From assembly GCA_029721515.1 (NCBI GenBank), contig CM056550.1, forward strand, positions 15,813,119 to 15,877,118: a stretch of DNA of 64,000 nt, in the 5' to 3' direction. This document shows positions 45,827 through 60,800 of the stretch, piece by piece; position 1 is the first letter of the stretch, and each line of letters begins with the position of its first letter. A program made the position numbers and the translations under genes. The DNA is from Synanceia verrucosa. Lineage: Eukaryota; Chordata; Actinopteri; Perciformes; Synanceiidae. The notes below the pieces were generated by a model. That model saw only the letters and a list, made by a program, of their open reading frames with translations, did no database searches and was not told the DNA's origin.

Positions 45827-48800
45827 CTGCTCTCTTTGGACTGTCACAATAAAAGCATGATGATGTTGAGATTTCTGCTTTCAAATTATCGGTGAAGATA
45901 AAATCTTTCAACATTTATCTTAATTTCAATGTTGTAGTTTTATTATTTTGCCTCATATCTATTTTATTTTACTACATACATTTCTTGTACATTTGTTCCA
46001 CTTGCTGCTCTTTCTGTCACTTGGGATTAATCAAAGTTTATATCTGATCTTAATTCACACTCACTGTGCATCTTGTGATCATTTTACATGCAGAACGTCG
46101 TCTGATCAGATCCACAAATATTTAACCATGCAGAAAAGTAAGAGAACAAGCCAACATGGAGCGCCGACACCAAACATGCTGCACATGAAGAAGAGGAGGA
46201 AGAAGAAACGCTAATCAAAGATGGCGGCTCGGCGTTAACCTGCAGAGCGTCCAACGCTCCGAGAAGCTGAAAAGACTTTCTGGATCAGAGGCCAAACAGC
46301 TGCAGCTGCTCTGAGAGACAGCTGATAGAAACACAAAGCTGAGGAGGCAAATCAATGAGAGACTCCTTAATAAAGAAAAGAAACTAATGATTAATAGAGA
46401 GAAAAAAACAATAAGAGACTAACAAACGATTAATAGAGAAAAAAAACAATAAGAGACTCATTAATAGAGAAGATAAACTAACGATTAATAGAGAAAAAAA
46501 ACAATAAGAGACTCATTAATAAAAAAGATAAACTAACGATTAATAAAGAAAAAAAACAATAAGAGACTCATTAATAAAGACGATAAACTAACGATTAATA
46601 GAGAAAAAAACAATAAGAGACTCATTAATAAAGAAGATAAACTAACGATTAATAGAGAAAAACACAATAAGAGACTCATTAATAAAAAAGATAAACTAAC
46701 GATTAATAGAGAAAAAAACAATAAGAGACTCATTAATAAAGAAGATAAACTAACGATTAATAGATAAAAAAAACAATAAGAGAATCATTAATAAAAAATA
46801 TAAAATAACGATTAATAGAGAAAAAAACAATAAGAGACTCATTAATAAAGACGATAAACTAACGATTAATAGAGAAAAACAATAAGAGACTAACAAACGA
46901 TTAATAGAGAAAAAAACAATAAGAGACTAACAAACGATTAATAGAGAAAAACAATAAGAGACTCATTAATAAAAAGATAAACTAACGATTAATAGAGAAA
47001 AAAAAACAACAAGAGACTCATTAATAAAGAAGATAAACTAACGATTAATAGAGAAAAAAAAACAATAAGAGACTCATTAATAAAAAATATAAACTAACGA
47101 TTAATAGAGAAAAAAACAATAAGAGACTCATTAATAAAGACGATAAACTAACGATTAATAGAGAAAAAAACAATAAGAGACTCATTAATAAAGACGATAA
47201 ACTAACGATTAATAGAGAAAAACAATAAGAGACTCATTAATAAAAAGATAAACTAACGATTAATAGAAAAAAACAATAAGAGACTCATTAATAAAAAGAT
47301 AAACTAACGATTAATAGAGAAAAACAATAAGAGACTCATTAATAAAAAGATAAACTAACGATTAATAGAGAAAAACAATAAGAGACTCATTAATAAAGAC
47401 GATAAACTAACGATTAATAGAGAAAAAAACAATAAGAGACTCATTAATAAAGACGATAAACTAACGATTAATAGAGAAAAAAACAATAAGAGACTCATTA
47501 ATAAAGACGATAAACTAACGATTAATAGAGAGAAAAAAACAATAAGAGACTCATTAATAAAGACGATAAACTAACGATTAATATAGAGAAAAAAAAACAA
47601 TAAGAGACTCATTAATAAAGACGATAAACTAACGATTAATAGAGAAAAAAAACAATAAGAGACTCATTAATAAAGACGATAAACTAACGATTAATAGAGA
47701 GAAAAAAACAACGAGAGACTCATTAATAAAGACTATAAACTAACTATTAATATATACAAAAAAAACAAAAAGAGACTAATTAATAAAAAAGATAAACTAA
47801 CGATTAATAGATAAAAAAAAACAATAAGAGACTCATTAATAAAGAAGATAAACTAACGATTAATAGAGAAAAAAACAATAAGAGACTCATTAATAAAGGA
47901 CGATAAACTAACGATTAATAGAGAGAAAAAAACAATAAGAGACTAATTAATAAATAAGATAAACTAACGATTAATAGAGATAAAAAACAATAAGAGACTC
48001 ATTAATAAAAAAGATAAACTAACGATTAATAGAGAAAAAAACAATAAGAGACTCATTAATAAAAAGATAAACTAACGATTAATAGAGAGAAAAAAACAAT
48101 AAGAGACTCATTAATAAAGAAGATAAACTAACGATTAATAGAGAAAAAAACAATAAGAGACTCATTAATAAAGAAGATAAACTAACGATTAATAGAAAAA
48201 AACAATAAGAGACTCATTAATAAAAAGATAAACTAACGATTAATAGAGAAAAAACAATAAGAGACTCATTAATAAAAAAGATAAACTAACGATTAATAGA
48301 GAAAAAAAAAACAATAAGAGACTCATTAATAAAAAAGATAAACTAACGATTAATAGAGAAAAAAACAATAAGAGACTCATTAATAAAGACGATAAACTAA
48401 CGATTAATAGAGAGAAAAAAACAATAAGAGACTCATTAATAAAGACGATAAACTAACGATTAATATAGAGAAAAAAACAATAAGAGACTCATTAATAAAG
48501 ACGATAAACTAACGATTAATAGAGAGAAAAAAACAATAAGAGACTCATTAATAAATAAGATAAAATAAAGATTAATAGATAGAAAAAAACACAATAAGAG
48601 ACTCATTAATAAAAAAGATAAACTAACGATTAATAGAGAAAAAAAAACAATAAGAGACTCATTAATAAAAAAGATAAACTAACGATTAATAGAGAAAAAA
48701 AAACAATAAGAGACTCATTAATAAAGACGATAAACTAACGATTAATAGAGAAAAAAACAATAAGAGACTCATTAATAAAAAAGATAAACTAACGATTAAT

Positions 48801-51800
48801 AGAGAAAAAAACAATAAGAGACTCATTAATAAAGACGATAAACTAACTATTAATATATAAAAAAAAAAATAAGAGACTAATTAATAAAAAAGATAAAATA
48901 ACGATTAATAGAGAGAAAAAAACAACAAGAGACTCATTAATAAAGAAGATAAACTAACGATTAATAGAGAAAAAAAACAATAAGAGACTCATTAATAAAA
49001 AAGATAAACTAACGATTAATAGAGAAAAAAACAATAAGAGACTCATTAATAAAGACGATAAACTAACGATTAATAGAGAAAAAAAACAATAAGAGACTCA
49101 TTAATAAAGACGATAAACTAACGATTAATAGAGAGAAAAAAACAATAAGAGACTCATTAATAAAGACGATAAACTAACGATTAATAGAGAGAAAAAACAA
49201 CAAGAGACTCATTAATAAAGACGATAAACTAACGATTAATATAGAGAAAAAAAACAACAAGAGACTCATTAATAAAAAAGATAAACTAACGATTAATAGA
49301 GAAAAAAAAACAATAAGAGACTCATTAATAAAGACGATAAACTAACGATTAATAGAGAGAAAAAACAACAAGAGACTCATTAATAAAGACGATAAACTAA
49401 CGATTAATAGAGAAAAAAAAACAACAAGAGACTCATTAATAAAGACGATAAACTAACGATTAATAGAGAGAAAAAAAAACAACAAGAGACTCATTAATAA
49501 AGACGATAAACTAACGATTAATAGAGAAAAAACAACAAGAGACTCATTAATAAAAAAGATAAACTAACGATTAATAGAGAGAAAAAAACAATAAGAGACT
49601 CATTAATAAAGACGATAAACTAACGATTAATAGAGAGAAAAAAAAACAACAAGAGACTCATTAATAAAGACGATAAACTAACGATTAATAGAGAAAAAAA
49701 ACAACAAGAGACTCATTAATAAAAAAGATAAACTAACGATTAATAGAGAGAAAAAAACAACAAGAGACTCATTAATAAAAAAGATAAACTAACGATTAAT
49801 AGAGAGAAAAAAACAACAAGAGACTCATTAATAAAAAGATAAACTAACGATTAATAGAGAGAAAAACAATAAGAGACTCATTAATAAAGACGATAAACTA
49901 ACGATTAATAGAGAAAAAAAAACAATAAGAGACTCATTAATAAAAAAGATAAACTAACGATTAATAGAGAGAAAAAAACAACAAGAGACTCATTAATAAA
50001 GACGATAAACTAACGATTAATAGAGAGAAAAAAACAACAAGAGACTCATTAATAAAGACGATAAACTAACGATTAATAGAGAGAAAAAAACAACAAGAGA
50101 CTCATTAATAAAGACGATAAACTAACGATTAATAGAGAAAAAAAAACAACAAGAGACTCATTAATAAAGACGATAAACTAACGATTAATAGAGAGAAAAA
50201 AACAACAAGAGACTCATTAATAAAGACGATAAACTAACGATTAATAGAGAAAAAAAACAACAAGAGACTCATTAATAAAAAAGATAAACTAACGATTAAT
50301 AGAGAAAAAAAACAATAAGAGACTCATTAATAAAGACGATAAACTAACGATTAATAGAGAGAAAAAAACAACAAGAGACTCATTAATAAAGACGATAAAC
50401 TAACGATTAATAGAGAAAAAAACAACAAGAGACTCATTAATAAAGACGATAAACTAACGATTAATAGAGAGAAAAAAACAACAAGAGACTCATTAATAAA
50501 GACGATAAACTAACGATTAATAGAGAGAAAAAAACAACAAGAGACTCATTAAAAAGAAGATAAACTAACGATTAATAGAGAAAAAAAAACAATAAGAGAC
50601 TCATTAATAAAGACGATAAACTAACGATTAATAGAGAAAAAAAAATAAGAGACTCATTAATAAAGACGATAAACTAACGATTAATAGAGAAAAAAAAACA
50701 ACAAGAGACTCATTAATAAAGACGATAAACTAACGATTAATAGAGAGAAAAAAACAACAAGAGACTCATTAATAAAGACGATAAACTAACGATTAATAGA
50801 GAAAAAAACAACAAGAGACTCATTAATAAAGACGATAAACTAACGATTAATAGAGAAAAAAAAACAATAAGAGACTCATTAATAAAGACGATAAACTAAC
50901 GATTAATATAGAGAAAAACACAATAAGAGACTCATTAATAAAGACGATAAACTAACGATTAATAGAGAGAAAAAAACACAATAAGAGACTCATTAATAAA
51001 GACGATAAACTAACGATTAATATAGAGAAAAAAACACAATAAGAGACTCATTAATAAAGACGATAAACTAACGATTAATAGAGAAAAAAACACAATAAGA
51101 AACTCATTAATAAAGAAGATAAACTAACGATTAATAGAGAGAAAAAAACACAATAAGAGACTCATTAATAAAGAAGATAAACTAACGATTAATATAGAAA
51201 AAAAACAATAAGAGACTCATTAATAAAGACGATAAACTAACGATTAATAGAGAGAAAAAAACAATAAGAGACTAATTAATAAAGACGATAAACTAACGAT
51301 TAATATAGATAAAAAAAAAATAAGAGACTAATTAATAAAAAAGATAAACTAACGATTAATAGAGAGAAAAAAACAATAAGAGACTCATTAATAAAAAAGA
51401 TAAACTAACTATTAATAGAGAGAAAAAAAAACAAAAAGAGACTCATTAATAAATACGAAAAACTAACGATTAATAGAGAAAAAACAACAAGAGACTCATT
51501 AATAAAGAAGATAAACTAACGATTAATAGAAAAAAAAACAATAAGAGACTCATTAATAAAAAAGATAAACTAACTATTAATAGATAAAAAAAAACAACAA
51601 GAGAATCATTAATAAATACGATAAACTAACTATTAATAGAGAAAAAAACAATAAGAGACTCATTAATAAAGAAGATAAACAAACGATTAATAGAGAAAAA
51701 AAACAAAAAGAGACTCAGTCATAAATAAGATAAACTAACGATTAATAGAGAAAAAAACAACAAGAGACTCATTAATAAAGACGATAAACTAACGATTAAT

Positions 51801-54800
51801 AGAGAAAAAAAACAATAAGAGACTCATTAATAAAGAAGATAAACTAACGATTAATAGAGAAAAAAAAACAACAAGAGACTCATTAATAAAGAAGATAAAC
51901 TAACGATTAATAGAGAAAAAAACAACAAGAGACTCATTAATAAAGACGATAAACTAACGATTAATAGAGAAAAAAAAACAACAAGAGACTCATTAATAAA
52001 TAATATAAACTAACTATTAATATATAAAAAAAACAACAAGAGACTCATTAATAAAGACGATAAACTAACGATTAATAGAGAAAAAAAAACAACAAGAGAC
52101 TCATTAATAAAAAAGATAAACTAACGATTAATAGAGAAAAAAAAACAACAAGAGACTCATTAATAAAAAAGATAAACTAACGATTAATAGAGAAAAAAAA
52201 CAACAAGAGACTCATTAATAAAAAAGATAAACTAACGATTAATAGAGAAAAAAAAACAACAAGAGACTCATTAATAAAGACGATAAACTAACGATTAATA
52301 GAGAAAAAAAACAACAAGAGACTCATTAATAAAGACGATAAACTAACGATTAATAGAGAAAAAAAACAACAAGAGACTCATTAATAAAGACGATAAACTA
52401 ACGATTAATAGAGAAAAAAAACAACAAGAGACTCATTAATAAAGAAGATAAACTAACGATTAATAGATAAAAAAACAACAAGAGACTCATTAATAAAGAA
52501 GATAAACTAACGATTAATATATAAAAAAACAACAAGAGACTAATTAATAAAGACGATAAACTAACGATTAATATATAAAAAAACAACAAGAGACTCATTA
52601 ATAAAGACGATAAACTAACGATTAATAGAGAAAAAAAAACAACAAGAGACTCATTAATAAAGACGATAAACTAACGATTAATAGAAAAAAAAACAATAAG
52701 AGACTCATTAATAAAGACGATAAACTAACGATTAATAGAGAGAAAAAAACAATAAGAGACTCATTAAAAAGAAGATAAACTAACGATTAATAGAGAGAAA
52801 AAAACAATAAGAGACTCATTAAAAAGAAGATAAACTAACGATTAATAGAGAGAAAAAAACAATAAGAGACTCATTAATAAAAAAGATAAACTAACGATTA
52901 ATAGAGAGAAAAAAACAATAAGAGACTCATTAATAAAAAAGATAAACTAACGATTAATAGAGAGAAAAAAACAATAAGAGACTCATTAATAAAAAAGATA
53001 AACTAACGATTAATAGAGAAAAAAAAACAACAAGAGACTCATTAATAAAGACGATAAACTAACGATTAATAGAGAAAAAAAACAACAAGAGACTCATTAA
53101 TAAAGACGATAAACTAACGATTAATATATAAAAAAAACAACAAGAGACTCATTAATAAAGACGATAAACTAACGATTAATAGAGAAAAAAAACAACAAGA
53201 GACTCATTAATAAAGACGATAAACTAACGATTAATAGAGAAAAAAACAACAAGAGACTCATTAATAAAGACGATAAACTAACGATTAATAGAGAAAAAAA
53301 CAACAAGAGACTCATTAATAAAGACGATAAACTAACGATTAATAGAAAAAAAAACAAAAAGAGACTCATTAATAAAGACGATAAACTAACGATTAATAGA
53401 GAAAAACAATAAGATAATAATTAATAAAGACGATAAACTAACTATTAATATATAAAAAAAACAACAAGAGACTCATTAATAAAGACGATAAACTAACGAT
53501 TAATAGAAAAAAAAACAATAAGAGACTCATTAATAAAGACGATAAACTAACGATTAATATATAAAAAAAAAACAATACGAGACACATTAATAAAGACTAT
53601 AAACTAACCATTAATACATATAAAAAAAAACAATAAGAGACTCATTAATAAAGACGATAAACTAACGATTAATAGAGAGAAAAAACAATAAGAGACTCAT
53701 TAATAAAGACGATAAACTAACGATTAATAGAGAGAAAAAAACAATAAGAGACTCATTAATAAAGACGATAAACTAACGATTAATAGAGAAAAAAACACAA
53801 TAAGAGACTCATTAATAAAGACGATAAACTAACGATTAATAGAGAGAAAAAAACAATAAGAGACTCATTAATAAAGACGATAAACTAACGATTAATAGAG
53901 AAAAAAAACAATAAGAGACTCATTAATAAAGATAAACTAACGATTAATAGAGAAAAAAAACAATAAGAGACTCATTAATAAAGAAGATAAACTAACGATT
54001 AATAGAGAAAAAAACAATAAGAGACTCATTAATAAAAAGATAAACTAACGATTAATAGAGAAAAAAACAACAATATACACATAAATAAAGAACATAAACT
54101 AAATATTAATAGAGAAAAAAAAAACAAGATACTCATAAATAAAGAATATAAAAAAACGAATAAAAGAGAAAAAAAAAACAAGAGACACATTAATAAATAC
54201 GATAAACTAACGATTAATAGAGAAAAAAACAATAAGAGACTCATTAATAAAAAGATAAACTAACGATTAATAGAGAGAAAAACAATAAGAGACTCATTAA
54301 TAAAGACGATAAACTAACGATTAATAGAAAAAAACAATAAGAGACTCATTAATAAAGACGATAAACTAACGATTAATAGAGAAAAAAAACAATAAGAGAC
54401 TCATTAATAAAGACGATAAACTAACGATTAATAGAGAAAAAAAACAATAAGAGACTCATTAATAAAGACGATAAACTAACGATTAATAGAAAAAAAAACA
54501 ATAAGAGACTCATTAATAAAGACGATAAACTAACGATTAATAGAGAAAAAAACACAATAAGAGACTCATTAATAAAGACGATAAACTAACGATTAATAGA
54601 AAAAAAAACAATAAGAGACTCATTAATAAAGACGATAAACTAACGATTAATAGAGAGAAAAAAACAATAAGAGACTCATTAATAAAGACGATAAACTAAC
54701 GATTAATAGAGAGAAAAAAACAATAAGAGACTCATTAATAAAGACGATAAACTAACGGTTAATAGAGAGAAAAAAACAATAAGAGACTCATTAATAAAGA

Positions 54801-57800
54801 CGATAAACTAACGGTTAATAGAGAGAAAAAAACAATAAGAGACTCATTAATAAAGACGATAAACTAACGATTAATAGAGAAAAAAAACAATAAGAGACTC
54901 ATTAATAAAGACGATAAACTAACGATTAATAGAGAGAAAAAACAACAAGAGACTCATTAATAAAGACGATAAACTAACGATTAATAGAGAGAAAAAAACA
55001 CAATAAGAGACTCATTAATAAAGACGATAAACTAACGATTGATAGAGAGAAAAAAACAACAAGAGACTCATTAATAAAGACGATAAACTAACGATTAATA
55101 GAGAAAAAAAACAACAAGAGACTCATTAATAAAAAAGATAAACTAACGATTAATAGAGAGAAAAAAACAACAAGAGACTCATTAATAAAGATAAACTAAC
55201 GATTAATAGAGAAAAAAACAATAAGAGACTCATTAATAAAGATAAACTAACGATTAATAGAGAAAAAAACAATAAGAGACTCATTAATAAAGAAGATAAA
55301 CTAACGATTAATAGAGAGAAAAAAACAACAAGAGACTCATTAATAAAAAAGATAAACTAACGATTAATAGAGAGAAAAAAACAACAAGAGACTCATTAAT
55401 AAAGAAGATAAACTAACGATTAATAGAGAGAAAAAAACAACAAGAGACTCATTAATAAAGACGATAAACTAACGATTAATAGAGAGAAAAAAACAACAAG
55501 AGACTCATTAATAAAGACGATAAACTAACGATTAATAGAGAGAGAAAAAAACAACGAGAGACTCATTAATAAAGACGATAAACTAACGATTAATAGAGAG
55601 AAAAAAACAACGAGAGACTCATTAATAAAGACGATAAACTAACGATTAATAGAGAGAAAAAAACAACGAGAGACTCATTAATAAAGAAGATAAACTAACG
55701 ATTAATAGAGAAAAAAACAATAAGAGACTCATTAATAAAGACGATAAACTAACGATTAATAGAGAGAAAAAAACAACAAGAGACTCATTAATAAAGAAGA
55801 TAAACTAACGATTAATAGAGAGAAAAAAACAACAAGAGACTCATTAATAAAGAAGATAAACTAACGATTAATAGAGAGAAAAAAACAACAAGAGACTCAT
55901 TAATAAAGACGATAAACTAACGATTAATAGAGAGAAAAAAACAACAAGAGACTCATTAATAAAGACGATAAACTAACGATTAATAGAGAAAAAAAAACAA
56001 CAAGAGACTCATTAATAAAGACGATAAACTAACGATTAATAGAGAGAAAAAAACAATAAGAGACTAACAAACGATTAATAGAGAGAAAAAAACAATAAGA
56101 GACTCATTAATAAAGAAGATAAACTAACGATTAATAGAGAGAAAAAAACAATAAGAGACTAACAAACGATTAATAGAGAGAAAAAAACAACAAGAGACTC
56201 ATTAATAAAGACGATAAACTAACGATTAATAGAGAGAAAAAAACAATAAGAGACTAACAAACGATTAATAGAGAGAAAAAAACAACAAGAGACTCATTAA
56301 TAAAGACGATAAACTAACGATTAATAGAGAGAAAAAAACAATAAGAGACTAACAAACGATTAATAGAGAGAAAAAAACAACAAGAGACTCATTAATAAAG
56401 ACGATAAACTAACGATTAATAGAGAGAAAAAAACAATAAGAGACTAACAAACGATTAATAGAGAGAAAAAAACAATAAGAGACTCATTAATAAAGAAGAT
56501 AAACTAACGATTAATAGAGAGAAAAAAACAATAAGAGACTCATTAATAAAGAAGATAAACTAACGATTAATAGAGAAAAAAAAACAATAAGAGACTCATT
56601 AATAAATACGATAAACTAACGATTAATAGAGAAAAAAAAACAACGAGAGACTCATTAATAAAAAAGATAAACTAACGATTAATAGAGAGAAAAAAAACAA
56701 TAAGAGACTAACAAACGACTAATAGAGAAAAAAAACAATAAGAGACTCATTAATAAAAAAGATAAACTAACGATTAATAGAGAGAAAAAAACAATAAGAG
56801 ACTCATTAATAAAGACGATAAACTAACGATTAATAGAGAGAAAAAAACAATAAGAGACTCATTAATAAAAAAGATAAACTAACGATTAATAGAGAGAAAA
56901 AAACAATAAGAGACTCATTAATAAAGAAGATAAACTAACGATTAATAGAGAAAAAAACAATAAGAGACTCATTAATAAAGACGATAAACTAACGATTAAT
57001 AGAGAAAAAAAACAATAAGAGACTCATTAATAAAGACGATAAACTAACGATTAATAGAGAAAAAAACAATAAGAGACTCATTAATAAAGACGATAAACTA
57101 ACGATTAATAGAGAAAAAAACAATAAGAGACTCATTAATAAAGACGATAAACTAACGATTAATAGAGAAAAAAAACAATAAGAGACTCATTAATAAAGAA
57201 GATAAACTAACGATTAATAGAGAGAAAAAAACACAATAAGAGACTCATTAATAAAGACGATAAACTAACGATTAATAGAGAAAAAAAACACAATAAGAGA
57301 CTCATTAATAAAGAAGATAAACTAACGATTAATAGAGATAAAAAAAACACAATAAGAGACTCATTAATAAAGAAGATAAACTAACGATTAATAGATAAAA
57401 AAAAAACAATAAGAGACTCATTAATAAAGACGATAAACTAACGATTAATAGAGATAAAAAAAAACAATACGAGACTCATTAATAAAGACGATAAACTAAC
57501 GATTAATAGAGAGAAAAAACAATAAGAGACTCATTAATAAAGACGATAAACTAACGATTAATAGAGAAAAAAACAATAAGAGAATCATTAATAAAGAAGA
57601 TAAACTAACGATTAATAGAGAGAAAAAAACACAATAAGAGACTCATTAATAAAGAAGATAAACTAACGATTAATAGAAAAAAAAACAATAAGAGACTCAT
57701 TAATAAAAAGATAAACTAACGATTAATAGAGAAAAAAACAATAAGAGACTCATTAATAAAAAAGATAAACTAACGATTAATAGAGAAAAAAACAATAAGA

Positions 57801-60800
57801 GACTCATTAATAAAGAAGATAAACTAACGATTAATAGAGAGAAAAAAACACAATAAGAGACTCATTAATAAAGAAGATAAACTAACGATTAATAGAGAGA
57901 AAAAAACACAATAAGAGACTCATTAATAAAGACGATAAACTAACGATTAATAGAGAAAAAAAACACAATAAGAGACTCATTAATAAAGAAGATAAACTAA
58001 CGATTAATAGAGAGAAAAAAACAATAAGAGACTCATTAATAAAGACGATAAACTAACGATTAATAGAGAAAAAAAACAATAAGAGACTCATTAATAAAAA
58101 AGATAAACTAACGATTAATAGAGAAAAAAAAACAATAAGAGACTCATTAATAAAGACGATAAACTAACGATTAATAGAAAAAAACAACGAGAGACACATA
58201 AATAAAAAATATAAACTAACTATTAATAGATAAAAAAAACAATAAGAGACTCATTAATAAAGACGATAAACTAACGATTAATAGAGAAAAAAAAACAACG
58301 AGAGACTCATTAATAAAAAAGATAAACTAACGATTAATAGAGAAAAAAAACAATAAGAGACTCATTAATAAAGACGATAAACTAACGATTAATAGAGAGA
58401 AAAAAACAACGAGAGACTCATTAATAAAGACGATAAACTAACGATTAATAGAGAAAAAAAAACAACGAGAGACTCATTAATAAAGACGATAAACTAACGA
58501 TTAATAGAGAGAAAAAAACAACGAGAGACTCATTAATAAAGACGATAAACTAACGATTAATAGAGAAAAAAAACAACGAGAGACTCATTAATAAAAAAGA
58601 TAAACTAAAGATTAATAGAGAAAAACAATAATACACTCAATAATAAAAAATATAAAACAACGATTAATATATAAAAAAAACAATAAGAGACTCATTAATA
58701 AAGACGATAAACTAACGATTAATAGAGAAAAAAACACAATAAGAGACTCATTAATAAAAAATATAAACTAACTATTAATATATAAAAAAAACAAGAGACT
58801 CATTAATAAAGAAGATAAACTAACGATTAATAGAGAAAAAAACACAATAAGAGACTCATTAATAAAAAAGATAAACTAACGATTAATAGAGAAAAAAAAC
58901 AAAAAGAGACTAATAAAAAAAGAAGATAAACTAACGAGTAATAGAGAAAAACAATAAGAGACTCATTAATAAAGACGATAAACTAACGATTAATAGAGAA
59001 AAAAACACAATAAGAGACTCATTAATAAAGACGATAAACTAACGATTAATAGAGAAAAACACAATAAGAGACTCATTAATAAAAAGATAAACTAACGATT
59101 AATAGAGAAAAACAATAATATACTAATTAATAAATAATATAAAATAACGATTAATATATAAAAAAAAACAATAAGAGACTCATTAATAAAAAAGATAAAC
59201 TAACGATTAATAGAGAAAAAAAAACAATAAGAGACTCATTAATAAAGACGATAAACTAACGATTAATAGAGAAAAAAAAAAACAATAAGAGACTCATTAA
59301 TAAAGACGATAAACTAACGATTAATAGAGAGAAAAAAACACAATAAGAGACTCATTAATAAATACGATAAACTAACGATTAATAGAGAAAAAAAACAATA
59401 AGAGACTCATTAATAAAGACGATAAACTAACGATTAATAGAGAAAAAAACAATAAGAGACTCATTAATAAAGACGATAAACTAACGATTAATAGAGAAAA
59501 AAACAATAAGAGACTCATTAATAAAGAAGATAAACTAACGATTAATAGAGAGAAAAAAAAACACAATAAGAGACTCATTAATAAAGACGATAAACTAACG
59601 ATTAATAGAGAAAAAAACAATAAGAGACTCATTAATAAAGAAGATAAACTAACGATTAATAGAGAGAAAAAACACAATAAGAGACTCATTAATAAAAAGA
59701 TAAACTAACGATTAATAGAGAAAAAAACACAATAAGAGACTCATTAATAAAAAGATAAACTAACGATTAATAGAGAGAAAAACAATAAGAGACTCATTAA
59801 TAAAAAGATAAACTAACGATTAATAGAGAGAAAAAAAAACAATAAGAGACTCATTAATAAAAAGATAAACTAATGATTAATAGAGAGAAAAAAACAATAA
59901 GAGACTCATTAATAAAAAAGATAAACTAACGATTAATAGAGAGAAAAAAACAATAAGAGACTCATTAATAAAAAAGATAAACTAATGATTAATAGAGAGA
60001 AAAACAAAAAGCGACTCATTAATAAAAAAGATAAACTAACGATTAATAGAGAAAAAAACAATAAGAGACTCATTAATAAAGACGATAAACTAACGATTAA
60101 TAGAGAAAAAAAAACAATAAGAGACTCATTAATAAAAAAGATAAACTAACGATTAATAGAGAAAAAAAAACAATAAGAGACTAACAAACGATTAATAGAG
60201 AAAAAAAACAATAAGAGACTCATTAATAAAGAAGATAAACTAACGATTAATAGAGAGAAAAAAACAATAAGAGACTCATTAAAAAGAAGATAAACTAACG
60301 ATTAATAGAGAAAAAAAACAATAAGAGACTCATTAATAAAGACGATAAACTAACGATTAATAGAGAAAAAAAACAATAAGAGACTAACAAACGATTAATA
60401 GAGAAAAAAACAATAAGAGACTCATTAATAAAGAAGATAAACTAACGATTAATAGAGAAAAAAACAATAAGAGACTCATTAAAAAGAAGATAAACTAACG
60501 ATTAATAGAGAAAAAAACAATAAGAGACTCATTAATAAAGAAGATAAACTAACGATTAATAGAGAAAAAAACAATAAGAGACTCATTAATAAAGACGATA
60601 AACTAACGATTAATAGAGAGAAAAAAAAACAATAAGAGACTCATTAATAAAGAAGATAAACTAACGATTAATAGAAAAAAAAAACAATAAGAGACTCATT
60701 AATAAAGACGATAAACTAACGATTAATAGAGAGAAAAAAACAATAAGAGACTCATTAATAAAGACGATAAACTAACGATTAATAGAGAGAAAAAAACAAC

